Shown here: positions 35,091 to 44,049 of the stretch, piece after piece | Position numbering within the stretch: the first letter of the stretch is position 1 | Layout: each line of letters opens with the position of its first letter | Source: Metabacillus litoralis | Lineage (GTDB): Bacteria; Bacillota; Bacilli; Bacillales; Bacillaceae | Direction: 5' to 3' | DNA length: 64,000 nucleotides | Assembly: GCF_003667825.1 (NCBI RefSeq) | Contig: NZ_CP033043.1 | Location: forward strand, 2,901,001-2,965,000 | The notes under the pieces: model-generated | The model's input: only the letters and a program-made list of their open reading frames with translations | Databases searched by the model: none | What the model was told of the DNA's origin: nothing | Made by a program: the position numbers and the translations under genes

Positions 35091-35983
35091 GTTGCAGTTT
35101 TAGCAGTAGCTTTTGATAGCTTTTTTTGTGCTCGTTTTTTTGCAAGTAACCCATGCTTTGGTGAAAATAAAAATGCAAGGGCGAAAAGAACACCAGTTGA
35201 CGTTGCCATCGCACCTGCAATCGACACATTTAATAAGGTTGCCATGTAATAACCACTTATCGCAGAGAAAACACCGATTCCCGCGCTAATAAACAGCATA
35301 TTTAGTAATTTATCTGTTAGTAAATATGCTGTAGAGGCAGGGACAATGAGCATTGCCACAACTAAAATGGCACCAACACTATCGAATGAGGCAACTGTAG
35401 TAATTGAGAGCATACCCATCTGTAAGTAATGAATAAATAAGACGGGAATTCCAATGGCTACAGCCATTTCAGGATCGAATGAGCTAATCTTAAATTCTTT
35501 ATAAAAGAAGATAATGATTAATAAATTGACAATAAACACAAAACCTAGAAGCCAAACTGCTTTTGGACCCAATTCCATCCCATTCCACTCGACTATATCC
35601 CACGGGATAAATGTGATTTCCCCCATTAAGGCGTGATCCACATCTAAATGGATATTTCCTGCAAAAACAGAAAGAAGAATAACTCCGACGGCAAAAAGAG
35701 ATGTAAACACAATCCCAATCGCAGCATCCCCTTGGACACCCTTACCACTCAATACCTGAACAAGTAAGGCTGTTAATAAGCCTACAACAACTGCACCAAT
35801 TAAAAGGGATGGACCATCTAGACTACGGCTAACTAAATATCCACCGACTATTCCTAATAAAACAGTATGTGAGATCGCATCCGCTAGCATCGCCATTTTT
35901 CTTAAAACGAGAAAACACCCAATCATTGCACATGTAATGCCTACTAATGACCCTGTGATGATAATCCAAGCATCATAAGTCAT
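35072..35983 (-). CDS. mntD: Manganese ABC transporter permease MntD
   Basis: A 303-residue ABC-3 family permease with about eight membrane spans. Characteristic segments are MAMLADAISHTVLLGIVGGY near residue 30 and VGAILVVAMLIVPASTAYL near 200. The C-terminus is basic (KKRAQKKLSKATAK). It is the second permease of mntABCD; its start overlaps the mntC end by 11 bases. Confidence 0.88.
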   Translation of the reverse strand: MTYDAWIIITGSLVGITCAMIGCFLVLRKMAMLADAISHTVLLGIVGGYLVSRSLDGPSLLIGAVVVGLLTALLVQVLSGKGVQGDAAIGIVFTSLFAVGVILLSVFAGNIHLDVDHALMGEITFIPWDIVEWNGMELGPKAVWLLGFVFIVNLLIIIFFYKEFKISSFDPEMAVAIGIPVLFIHYLQMGMLSITTVASFDSVGAILVVAMLIVPASTAYLLTDKLLNMLFISAGIGVFSAISGYYMATLLNVSIAGAMATSTGVLFALAFLFSPKHGLLAKKRAQKKLSKATAKTATTNPGI

Positions 35984-37298
35984 TTACCATCACTCTCCTA
36001 TCTCCCAGACTCGTTGACTTCGGTATCAGTAATGGTGCACGATCATGGATACGCAACAATTTAAGCAGCTGATCTTTCGTTTCTTTTGAAATAGCATTTA
36101 AATTAAGATCGTCTCTTGTTTTCAACTCTAAATGGGCAAATTCCATCTCATGCATTAAATACATTTCATATAGTCGCTGTTGTAAAACTAGTTCGTATCC
36201 TGACTCAATACCTTTTTCGGTTAACATCCATTTACCATTACTTGATGGTTTAATATACTCCTTCTTTTCCAGTACATTTTTAGCATGTTGGTAAAGGCTT
36301 GGTGTAACCTTTCTTTTTAATAAAACCTCTTCTTCAGTAATTTCACGCAGATTTCCGCCTTCTGCTACATCATAAAAGCTTAAGAAAATTTGCTCTACTG
36401 CTGTTCGTTTTCTTAAATGTAGCTGTTTTATTGCCTTTGCAAGCAAGCCTCTTTTTGGAGCAAAAATGAGCGAAATGATAAATAAGATTGTTGCAGCAAT
36501 AATGATAAGTGGACCTGTTGCCATCCCTTCCATAATTGTACTTAATAGTGTTCCAAATACTCCAGAAATGCCGCCGATAAAGCCTGAAATAATAATCATT
36601 GAGCTTAATTTCTCAGTCCAATATCTTGCACTAATCGCAGGAGTAATGAGCATAGCTGCCATCAACACAACACCAACTGTTTGTAAGCCAATGACAACTG
36701 AACAAACAATGAGTAAGAGTAAGAGCCCATTAAAGAATTTTGCCGGTATCCCAATTCCTTTTGCAAACTGAGGATCAAATGTAAGCAATTTGAATTCTTT
36801 GTAAAAGACTGCCGTAATCGCCAATAAGATGATCGCTATTATTGTAATTAATTGTACATCTGCTGCAATCATTGAAGCTGCCTGCCCGAAAATAAAGTCA
36901 TCTAAACCACTTTGATTTCCAGCACCATTATGTTGGATATAGGTTAATAGAACAATCCCGAATCCAAAAAACACAGAAATGATAATACCAAGTGCCGAAT
37001 CCTCTTTTATTCTGGAATGATTAATAATCACTTGAATGAAAAACGAAGAAATTAAGCCTGCTATTATAGCTCCAATTAAAAACCAAAGAAGCGATTTTGA
37101 ACCATATAGTAAATAGGCAATGCACACTCCAGGTAAAGCCGAATGAGCCATCGCATCACCTATTAAGCTTTGCTTTCTTAATAACGTAAAGCTCCCGACA
37201 ACTCCACTAGCAATCCCCAGGAGCATTGTGCCAATTAGTACCCATTGGGTATTTGGATTTTGAAGTTGTAACAATAGTTCTTCAAACATTTGCTTCAC
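35973..37298 (-). CDS. mntC: Manganese ABC transporter permease MntC with C-terminal DtxR-like domain
   Basis: A 441-residue protein: residues 1-285 form an ABC-3 permease (QSLIGDAMAHSALPGVCIAY; VGVVLMAAMLITPAISARYW). Residues about 300-441 are cytoplasmic and look like a winged helix plus dimerisation region of DtxR/MntR type (LREITEEEVLLKRKVTPSLY; WMLTEKGIESGYELVLQQRL; YEMYLMHEMEFAHLE). MntC proteins of Bacillus are long in the same way. The extra domain may sense metal or regulate the pore; that is inference. Confidence 0.86.
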   Translation of the reverse strand: MKQMFEELLLQLQNPNTQWVLIGTMLLGIASGVVGSFTLLRKQSLIGDAMAHSALPGVCIAYLLYGSKSLLWFLIGAIIAGLISSFFIQVIINHSRIKEDSALGIIISVFFGFGIVLLTYIQHNGAGNQSGLDDFIFGQAASMIAADVQLITIIAIILLAITAVFYKEFKLLTFDPQFAKGIGIPAKFFNGLLLLLIVCSVVIGLQTVGVVLMAAMLITPAISARYWTEKLSSMIIISGFIGGISGVFGTLLSTIMEGMATGPLIIIAATILFIISLIFAPKRGLLAKAIKQLHLRKRTAVEQIFLSFYDVAEGGNLREITEEEVLLKRKVTPSLYQHAKNVLEKKEYIKPSSNGKWMLTEKGIESGYELVLQQRLYEMYLMHEMEFAHLELKTRDDLNLNAISKETKDQLLKLLRIHDRAPLLIPKSTSLGDRRVMVNDL

Positions 37299-37370
37299 TC
37301 CTATTTATTCTAAAGGAACTAACCGTTCCGTATCCTTCTTTAAGAAAGCCATGATCTACTATCTTTCATT

Positions 37371-38120
37371 TTATTTCCCTTCAACAACAACCGATTGGTC
37401 TTGTAGAAATGTTAGTTTTCCACCATACGTTTTTTGAAGATTATCGATTGAGAAAGTATCCTTAGTTGGACCAAACGCAACTTTTCTCATATTTAATAGA
37501 AGAACCCAATCAAAATACTCTTCTACTGTTTGTAAATCATGATGAACAACTAGAACCGTTTTCCCTTTTGCCTTTAATTCATTTAGTAGAGCGATAATGG
37601 CTTTTTCAGTTGCTGCATCCACTCCAACAAATGGTTCATCCATAAAGTAAACATCTGCATCTTGAGCAAGTGCTCTTGCTAAAAAAACCCTTTGCTGCTG
37701 CCCACCAGAAAGCTGACTGATTTGACGATTTTCAAATTCAAGCATTCCTACTTTTTTAAGACACTCTCTAGCAAACTCACTATCTTTCTTACCTGGTCGT
37801 TTAAACCAGCCAACATGACCATATCTTCCCATTAAAACAACATCTAAAGCATTTGTTGGGAAATCCCAATCCACAGATCCACGTTGTGGAACATAGCCCA
37901 CACGCTTTCTTTGCTTCTTGTATTGTTCACCAAATATATTTACTTCACCAGAAGCTGCTGGAATTAACCCTAAAATCCCTTTAATTAAGGTTGACTTTCC
38001 AGCACCGTTTGGGCCAATAATGCCAATTAATTTTCCTTCAGGTACCTCAAAACTTACTTCCTGTAAAACAGGCTTCTGATGATACGCAATTGTTAAATTT
38101 TCAACTGTAACAGGATTCAT
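37371..38120 (-). CDS. mntB: Manganese ABC transporter ATP-binding protein MntB
   Basis: A 249-residue ATPase of the metal-uptake class: Walker A GPNGAGKST near residue 37, signature LSGGQQQRV near 140, Walker B VYFMDEPFVGVD near 160, H-loop VVHHDLQTVEEYF. It drives Mn2+ import with MntC and MntD. It lies 72 bases before mntC, and an 11-bp hairpin stands between it and mntA. Confidence 0.9.
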   Translation of the reverse strand: MNPVTVENLTIAYHQKPVLQEVSFEVPEGKLIGIIGPNGAGKSTLIKGILGLIPAASGEVNIFGEQYKKQRKRVGYVPQRGSVDWDFPTNALDVVLMGRYGHVGWFKRPGKKDSEFARECLKKVGMLEFENRQISQLSGGQQQRVFLARALAQDADVYFMDEPFVGVDAATEKAIIALLNELKAKGKTVLVVHHDLQTVEEYFDWVLLLNMRKVAFGPTKDTFSIDNLQKTYGGKLTFLQDQSVVVEGK

Positions 38121-38164
38121 TCATTAACACCAACCTTTTTGCGGTTTCACTTATATATATACCA

Positions 38165-38202
38165 ATAGCTAAGAACAAATTGTTTTTTTCATTCTTAGCT
38201 AT
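38165..38202 (-). other. Intercistronic hairpin between mntA and mntB
   Basis: ATAGCTAAGAA (38165-38175) and TTCTTAGCTAT (38192-38202) form an 11-bp perfect stem. On the minus strand no T-run follows (TGGTATAT), so it is more likely an mRNA stabiliser or processing site than a terminator. Confidence 0.6.
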
Positions 38203-38225
38203 CAACCCTTATAACTATCGTGACT

Positions 38226-39173
38226 CTATTTTAAAGAAGATACAATTGTGTCTACATTGTGTTTGAACATACCAACGTATGTGCCTTCTTCTGTTCCTTC
38301 TTCACCCATAGCGTCAGAAAAAAGCTCACCACCGATTACTACTTCATGACCTTGTTTTTTTGCACCTTCTACTACTGCACTAATTGACTTCTCTGAAATA
38401 CTACTTTCAATAAACACAGCTTTAATGTTTCTCTCTACTAATGTATCTACCAACGCTTGAACATCTTTTAGTCCATATTCAGAATCAGTACTCAATCCTT
38501 GTAATCCCATTACTTCTAATCCATATGCATGCCCAAAATAAGCAAAGGCATCATGAGCTGTTACTAGAACACGACTTTCTTCTGGAATGGTTTTAATTTG
38601 CTCTTTTGCATAAGCATCCAAATCCTCTAATTCTTTTTTATAGTTGGCCGCATTTTCCTTAAATAATTCTTCATTATCAGGAGATTGCTTTGTTAATTCC
38701 TCTTCAACTGCATCAACAGCATGAATCCATGCTTTGATATCAAACCATACGTGAGGATCGTGTGCAGTTGAATCATCTGCTGCCAATAACAGATCTTCTG
38801 GAATTGAATCACCAACAGCAACTGTCGCTTTATCCTCTGACATTTTTTCAAAAATTTCACCCATTTTACCCTCTAAATGAAGACCATTGTAAAAAATCAT
38901 ATTTGCTTCATTTAATTTCTGGATATCTCCTTGAGAAGCTTGATAAAGATGAGGGTCGACTCCTGGTCCCATTAATGAAGTAACTTCCACTTTATCTCCA
39001 CCCACATGTTTTACGATATCTGCTACTTGACCTGTAGTTGTTGTAACATTAATTGTTTCACTAGAAGTTCCGTTTCCTTCAGCTACATCACCATTTGTCT
39101 GTTCACTACCACATGCCGATAATAAAAATACTGCTAGAATTGCTGTTCCTACACTCGCCAACCATTTTTTCAC
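38226..39173 (-). CDS. mntA: Manganese ABC transporter substrate-binding lipoprotein MntA
   Basis: A 315-residue cluster A-I metal-binding lipoprotein: lipobox VFLLSAC (Cys21), then VTTTTGQVADIVKHVGGDKV and GPGVDPHLYQAS with a His ligand. DPHVWFDIKAWIHAV, TAHDAFAYFGHAYGLEV and a late Asp follow. Unlike the zinc-type protein at 29036 it has no His-rich loop, fitting Mn2+ specificity. First gene of mntABCD, under an MntR box. Confidence 0.9.
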   Translation of the reverse strand: MKKWLASVGTAILAVFLLSACGSEQTNGDVAEGNGTSSETINVTTTTGQVADIVKHVGGDKVEVTSLMGPGVDPHLYQASQGDIQKLNEANMIFYNGLHLEGKMGEIFEKMSEDKATVAVGDSIPEDLLLAADDSTAHDPHVWFDIKAWIHAVDAVEEELTKQSPDNEELFKENAANYKKELEDLDAYAKEQIKTIPEESRVLVTAHDAFAYFGHAYGLEVMGLQGLSTDSEYGLKDVQALVDTLVERNIKAVFIESSISEKSISAVVEGAKKQGHEVVIGGELFSDAMGEEGTEEGTYVGMFKHNVDTIVSSLK

Positions 39174-39318
39174 CTTTTACTCCTCCATTTCGCGTTTCAT
39201 TTTTATATTCATGGTTGAAACTTTCCTATTTTTGCTGGGTCAAAAGTAGTTTATGTAGTATTTTAGTATGTGTGCTACTTTTTTTACTCGTATCATTTTT
39301 TGTTAGTCGATCTAAAAA

Positions 39319-39336
39319 AGTTTCCTTAAGGCAACA
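39319..39336. promoter_or_regulatory. MntR operator of mntABCD
   Basis: On the minus strand GTTGCCTTAAGGAAACTT, nearly the B. subtilis MntR box (TTTGCCTTAAGGAAACT). It begins at the 3' edge of the -10, in position to block transcription when Mn2+ is abundant. Confidence 0.85.
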
Positions 39337-39362
39337 ATAAAACATCTGGACTTTTATGTCAA
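39334..39362 (-). promoter_or_regulatory. Sigma-A promoter of mntABCD
   Basis: TTGACA (39362-39357), 17 bases, TATTGT (39339-39334). The leader to mntA is about 155 bases. Confidence 0.8.
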
Positions 39363-39388
39363 TCATCTTTTCTCGACAATTTGCAGTA

Positions 39389-39441
39389 TTAGAAAAACTT
39401 GCTTACCACCAGTCCTAATGGCGAAAGCCTTCGTTTTTCTT
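39389..39441. repeat. Dispersed hairpin repeat, copy 2
   Basis: Contains AGAAAAACTTGCTTACC, AATGGCGAAAGCC and TTCGTTTTTCT; aligns with 19451-19502. The ends AGAAAAAC and GTTTTTCT are exact complements, so this copy folds better than the first. A second short hairpin, TACGATC/GATCGTA, follows at 39443-39480. Confidence 0.5.
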
Positions 39442-39480
39442 ATACGATCGCCCATAAAATTTATATACTTTCTGATCGTA

Positions 39481-39550
39481 AAAAAAAGGATAACTCTAAC
39501 TATGCACTCAGTGGTTATACTGAATTCATAATCTTGAGTTATCCTTAAAA
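39481..39550 (-). terminator. Terminator of the men operon (after menC)
   Basis: On the minus strand AAGGATAACTC (39546-39536) pairs with GAGTTATCCTT (39496-39486), followed by seven Ts. The loop is long (about 39 bases) and holds an inner ATAACCAC/CACTGAG-rich segment. It lies about 200 bases after the menC stop. Confidence 0.7.
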
Positions 39551-39753
39551 GAGCAGAAAGAGAAACTAACTTTCAGTAAATTTGTTAATCTTTCACCATG
39601 ATTATACTCAGTTGCTTGCTCTCATAAAAATCTTGATCATTTTATTTTGCCTCAAAAAATGACTCTAAAATTTAATTTTGTTAAGTTGAAAATTTAATTT
39701 TAACCTGTTATTCCCATCAAAAATATGTTTTTATAGATATTTTACAACATTAC

Positions 39754-40860
39754 CTATTTTACAGTTGTAATTGATGTTGCGAGTTCCTTTATCATATCTT
39801 TTTTCACATCAAACCCTATCCCTAGTCCATTTTGTAAACTAATTTTCCCTGCAACACTTTTTATTTCCGGATCAACGATATCCTGCTCCCAATATCTTGA
39901 GGATGATGAGATATCTCCCGGAATTGTAAAGTTTGCTAGTGATGCTAATGCAAGATTATGTGCCCTTGAAATACTTGTTTCAAGCATTCCACCACACCAG
40001 ACGGGTATATCATTTTTAAGACATAGATCATGTATTTTCTTTGATTCAGTTAACCCACCTACGCGCCCCGGTTTAATATTAATAACTTGGCAACTTCCCA
40101 ATTCAATTGCTTTTCTGGCATCTTCACTAGTTGTAATACTTTCATCTAAGCATATAGGAGTTGATAGTTTCTCTTGAAGCTTGGCATGATCAATAATGTC
40201 ATCTGCTGCGAGTGGTTGTTCAATCATCATTAATCCAAATTGATCTAGTTCTTTTAATCTTTCAACATCTTTCAGTGTATAGGAAGAATTGGCATCTGCC
40301 ATTAAAGGTAAATCAGGAAACCTTTTGCGTATTTCCTCTACTATTTTCATATCTTGGTCTGGTGAAATCTTTATTTTAAATCGTTTATATCCTTCCTCAT
40401 TGTATCGAGTAATTTGCTCGATCATATTTGAAAGGGAAGATATCCCGACGACAACACCACACTCAATTTCATTTCTTACGCCTCCTAATGCTGTTGATAA
40501 GGATATATTTTTCTTCTTAGCATAAAGATCCCATATTGCCCCCTCTAGAGAGGCTTTTGCCATTTGATTTCGTTTTATTCTTTTAAAAATCTCCTGCAGT
40601 TCATCTGGGTGTTCAAAAGGCTCAGAAATGACTAATGGGATAAGAATGTCTTTAAGAAGATGAAAGCAGGTTGAAATCGTTTCTTCTGTATACCAAGGCG
40701 TTGAAAAAGCCACTACCTCTCCCCATCCACTTACTCCATCACAATCAATCACCTCAACTATAATACTATCTCGATCCGAAACATATCCTATGCTTGATGT
40801 AAACGGGACTTTCAACTTCTGAGTTATATGATACAATGTGACTTTTTCAACTTTAATCAT
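39754..40860 (-). CDS. menC: o-Succinylbenzoate synthase MenC
   Basis: A 368-residue enolase-superfamily enzyme dehydrating SHCHC to o-succinylbenzoate in menaquinone synthesis. Visible catalytic features: the lysine pair in RFKIKISPD near residue 163, metal ligands in ADANSSYTL near 189, MIEQPLAADD near 214 and LDESITT near 240. The ATG overlaps the menE stop (ATGA). Last gene of the operon. Confidence 0.9.
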   Translation of the reverse strand: MIKVEKVTLYHITQKLKVPFTSSIGYVSDRDSIIVEVIDCDGVSGWGEVVAFSTPWYTEETISTCFHLLKDILIPLVISEPFEHPDELQEIFKRIKRNQMAKASLEGAIWDLYAKKKNISLSTALGGVRNEIECGVVVGISSLSNMIEQITRYNEEGYKRFKIKISPDQDMKIVEEIRKRFPDLPLMADANSSYTLKDVERLKELDQFGLMMIEQPLAADDIIDHAKLQEKLSTPICLDESITTSEDARKAIELGSCQVINIKPGRVGGLTESKKIHDLCLKNDIPVWCGGMLETSISRAHNLALASLANFTIPGDISSSSRYWEQDIVDPEIKSVAGKISLQNGLGIGFDVKKDMIKELATSITTVK

Positions 40861-42326
40861 TTAGACATTCCTTTTTCTAGATATTTTCTAAGTTCTTTTC
40901 TCAAAAGCTTATTAGATGCATTTCTTGGAAGCTCTTCTAAAAATGTTATATGATGAGGAACTTTGTATTTTGCCAATCGCTCTTGACAGTATGCAAGAAG
41001 ATCTTCACGATCCATTTTTTCAGTTGTAACAAGAAAAGCATAAGGGACCTGTCCCCATTTCTTATCTTCTATACCAACAACACCCGCATCCTGGACAGCT
41101 GGGTATGAGAGTAAGACATTTTCGATTTCTGCAGGATATACATTTTCTCCACCAGAAATAATTAAATCTGATCTTCTATCTAATACATATAAAAAACCAT
41201 CATTATCGATATAACCTTGATCACCTGTGTGAAACCAACCATTTGTAAATCCGCTTTTTGTCGCTTCCTCCCGCTTCCAGTAACCCTTTGTAATAGTTGG
41301 TCCTTTAACGAAAATCTCGCCCTCTTCGAACGGTGAGCATTCTCTTCCATTTTGCATGATTTTCATTTGACATAAAAATAATGGTTTACCTGCTGATCCT
41401 ATCTTTTTCATGCTATATTCAGGAGATAAGGTAACAATTTGTGAAGAGGTTTCGGTCATTCCATACGTTTGAAAAACGGGGATTTGTTTTGTGAGGCTTT
41501 TTTCAAGCAAGTCTTTTGGAACTGGTCCTCCTCCTGCAAGCATACATCGAAAGCTCTCCGGGTATTTGTTATGGCCAAGGTCATCTACCATTTGATTTAG
41601 CATTGTTGTGACAACTGACACAATGGTTCCCCCATCTTCAAAGATAGCTCGATTCATTTTTTTAGCATCAAATCTCTCAAATAAGATGATGCCGATTCCA
41701 TAAATAACACTTCGAAACAAAATCGATAATCCGCTAATATGAAATAACGGAACAGCTAACAACCAACGATCTTCTTGTACTAGTCCCAGATTTAATGCAG
41801 AACCAATTGCACTTGACCAATGGTTTCCGAACGTTTGTAGTACACCTTTTGGATATCCTGTTGTTCCAGATGTATACATGATGGTTGCCACTTGATCTGC
41901 CTTGTACTCCTCAATTTCTTGTATGTAAACAGGACTTTCTATATCTTTGAGGTGGTCTACAACAATTAAATTTGCATGATCATCTAGTTTTTCCGCTAAT
42001 TCTTCATGACAAATAACAGAAACAGCTTCAGCATCTGATAGTTGAAAAGCTAGCTCTTGATTTGTTAAGCGATGATTTAATAATACAGCTATAGCCCCGA
42101 CAGAGAAGAGCGCATGAATCACTTCAATCATATCTATGCTGTTTTTCATGAGCACCCCTATATGCTCATCCTTTTTTACCCCAAGAGAGATTAATTGTTT
42201 TACTCTCTTTTGAACACGTTTATAAAGCTCGTCAAACGTCAATTCTTCATTTTCTACTTTAACAGCCAAACGATTTGGTGTAAGATTTGCTCGTTGCTTT
42301 AACCAGTTAGGGAATGTCTCATTCAT
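40857..42326 (-). CDS. menE: o-Succinylbenzoate-CoA ligase MenE
   Basis: A 489-residue ANL-superfamily adenylating enzyme activating o-succinylbenzoate with CoA. The P-loop-like core MYTSGTTGYPKG is near residue 150, FQTYGMTETSSQ near 285, WFHTGDQGYID near 365, and the C-terminal catalytic lysine is in ASNKLLRKEL. AAAGGAGG precedes ATG 42326. A terminator-like hairpin separates it from menB. Confidence 0.92.
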   Translation of the reverse strand: MNETFPNWLKQRANLTPNRLAVKVENEELTFDELYKRVQKRVKQLISLGVKKDEHIGVLMKNSIDMIEVIHALFSVGAIAVLLNHRLTNQELAFQLSDAEAVSVICHEELAEKLDDHANLIVVDHLKDIESPVYIQEIEEYKADQVATIMYTSGTTGYPKGVLQTFGNHWSSAIGSALNLGLVQEDRWLLAVPLFHISGLSILFRSVIYGIGIILFERFDAKKMNRAIFEDGGTIVSVVTTMLNQMVDDLGHNKYPESFRCMLAGGGPVPKDLLEKSLTKQIPVFQTYGMTETSSQIVTLSPEYSMKKIGSAGKPLFLCQMKIMQNGRECSPFEEGEIFVKGPTITKGYWKREEATKSGFTNGWFHTGDQGYIDNDGFLYVLDRRSDLIISGGENVYPAEIENVLLSYPAVQDAGVVGIEDKKWGQVPYAFLVTTEKMDREDLLAYCQERLAKYKVPHHITFLEELPRNASNKLLRKELRKYLEKGMSK

Positions 42327-42363
42327 AAAAAATACCTTACCTCCTTTAATATATATTTTTAAT

Positions 42364-42400
42364 AAAAAAAGCTTGATGAGAAAAGGATCACCAAGCTTTT
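42364..42400 (-). terminator. Intrinsic terminator inside the men operon, between menB and menE
   Basis: On the minus strand AAAAGCTTGGTGA pairs with TCATCAAGCTTTT (one G-T pair), then the T-run continues to seven Ts. It lies 16 bases after the menB stop and 38 before menE. No promoter fits in the remaining gap, so menE-menC expression should depend on partial read-through. Confidence 0.75.
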
Positions 42401-42415
42401 GAAATCGTATAAGGC

Positions 42416-43234
42416 TTAAGGGAAACGAGGGAATTGTTTGAAGTCCGGAGTACGTTTTTCTTTAAACGCATCGCGGCCTTCTTTTGCTTCATCCGTTGTA
42501 TAATAAAGCAATGTTGCATCCCCAGCAAATTGCTGAATTCCTGCAAGTCCATCTGTATCCGCATTAAATGCTGCTTTTAAGAAACGAATAGCTGTTGGAC
42601 TTTTTTCTAATATTTCCTCACACCATTTTACCGTTTCTTCTTCTAATTGTTCTAATGGAACAACTGTATTGACTAAGCCCATATCTAAAGCTTCTTGTGC
42701 ACCATATTGTCTGCATAGATACCAGATTTCACGTGCTTTTTTGTGTCCTACTATGCGAGCTAGGTAACCTGAGCCATACCCTGCATCAAAGCTTCCCACT
42801 TTAGGACCAGTTTGTCCAAATACAGCGTTATCCGCAGCAATTGTTAAATCACAAACGATATGTAATACATGTCCACCACCGATTGCATATCCTGCAACCA
42901 TCGCGATAACAGGCTTTGGAATGACACGAATTAATCGTTGTAAATCAAGTACGTTTAAGCGGGGAATTTGATCATCACCTACATAACCACCATGGCCACG
43001 CACTTTTTGGTCTCCACCTGAACAGAAGGCTTTTCCACCTTCACCTGTTAAAATAATGACACCTACATTTTCATCATCTCGAGCTCGAGCAAATGCATCA
43101 ATTAACTCTGTCACCGTTTTCGGTGTAAATGCATTATGTACATGTGGACGGTTAATTGAAATCTTTGCTATTCCATTATATGTTTGATAAATGATTTCTT
43201 CATACTCACGCTGTGTAACCCATTCAAATGCCAT
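42416..43234 (-). CDS. menB: 1,4-Dihydroxy-2-naphthoyl-CoA synthase MenB
   Basis: A 272-residue crotonase-fold enzyme closing the naphthoquinone ring. Family marks: [20 protein letters not shown] near residue 66, the oxyanion [11 protein letters not shown] near 115, and the MenB-specific [16 protein letters not shown] near 147. TAGGAGG precedes the ATG. Follows menH by 11 bases. Confidence 0.96.
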   Translation of the reverse strand: MAFEWVTQREYEEIIYQTYNGIAKISINRPHVHNAFTPKTVTELIDAFARARDDENVGVIILTGEGGKAFCSGGDQKVRGHGGYVGDDQIPRLNVLDLQRLIRVIPKPVIAMVAGYAIGGGHVLHIVCDLTIAADNAVFGQTGPKVGSFDAGYGSGYLARIVGHKKAREIWYLCRQYGAQEALDMGLVNTVVPLEQLEEETVKWCEEILEKSPTAIRFLKAAFNADTDGLAGIQQFAGDATLLYYTTDEAKEGRDAFKEKRTPDFKQFPRFP

Positions 43235-43245
43235 TTTTGTACCTC

Positions 43246-44049
43246 CTAATTATTTTGAGATAAAAACTCACTTACTATTTTACCAAAAATTCGCGGTTGT
43301 TCTACATGAATTGTATGTCCTGCATGATTTATTTCCTTTAAGTAGCTAGTAGGAAGGTATTTGTGCATATTTTTAGCTATATCACAAAACTTTATATCCC
43401 ATTCACCACACAACAATAACACAGGGATCTCTATACTTGGGAGCTGCTCCCACCAGGATGGTTGAGATCCTGTCCCCATCCCAATTAAACTGTTAGCAAG
43501 TCCTACAGGATTATTTTGTAGCCTAAGTAATCTCAGTTTTTGTTTTGTTTCCAGTGATAATTGGTCTTGCGTGGAGAATAAGGGAATTTCCTCCCATCGT
43601 TGTACAAATTTTTCTACTCCATGACTCAAAATTTCTTCAGCAAGCTTTTCATCCGATACTTTTCGATTGTGTCGTTCCTTCGGGTTATTTAAACCAGGTG
43701 AACTACTCTCAAGAATCAGTGTTTTTACTCGTTCCGGGAATGAAGCAGCAACAGATAAAGCTAATCTTCCTCCCATAGAATATCCTAAAATATTCGCACG
43801 GTTAATTGATAAAGTATCTAATATTTCAACAATATCTTTAACAACCTCATTCATTTCATATCTTGAAGGATCTGAAGGAGATTCTGTTTTACCATGTCCA
43901 ATAATGTCAATTAAAACAAGTTGATGCTGTGGAAATTCAGCTAATATATGGTTCCAATTGGCAATACATCCTGTAAAACCATGTAGTAAAACAAGTGGTT
44001 CACCGTTTGAAATGACTTCAACGTTATAATCGATACCTCTTATTTTCAT
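43246..44049 (-). CDS. menH: SHCHC synthase MenH
   Basis: A 267-residue alpha/beta hydrolase-fold lyase that eliminates pyruvate from [20 protein letters not shown] near the N-terminus, nucleophile elbow [10 protein letters not shown] near residue 90, Asp in GEWDIKF near 215 and His in [12 protein letters not shown] near 243 complete the triad. Overlaps menD by 4 bases. Confidence 0.9.
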   Translation of the reverse strand: MKIRGIDYNVEVISNGEPLVLLHGFTGCIANWNHILAEFPQHQLVLIDIIGHGKTESPSDPSRYEMNEVVKDIVEILDTLSINRANILGYSMGGRLALSVAASFPERVKTLILESSSPGLNNPKERHNRKVSDEKLAEEILSHGVEKFVQRWEEIPLFSTQDQLSLETKQKLRLLRLQNNPVGLANSLIGMGTGSQPSWWEQLPSIEIPVLLLCGEWDIKFCDIAKNMHKYLPTSYLKEINHAGHTIHVEQPRIFGKIVSEFLSQNN

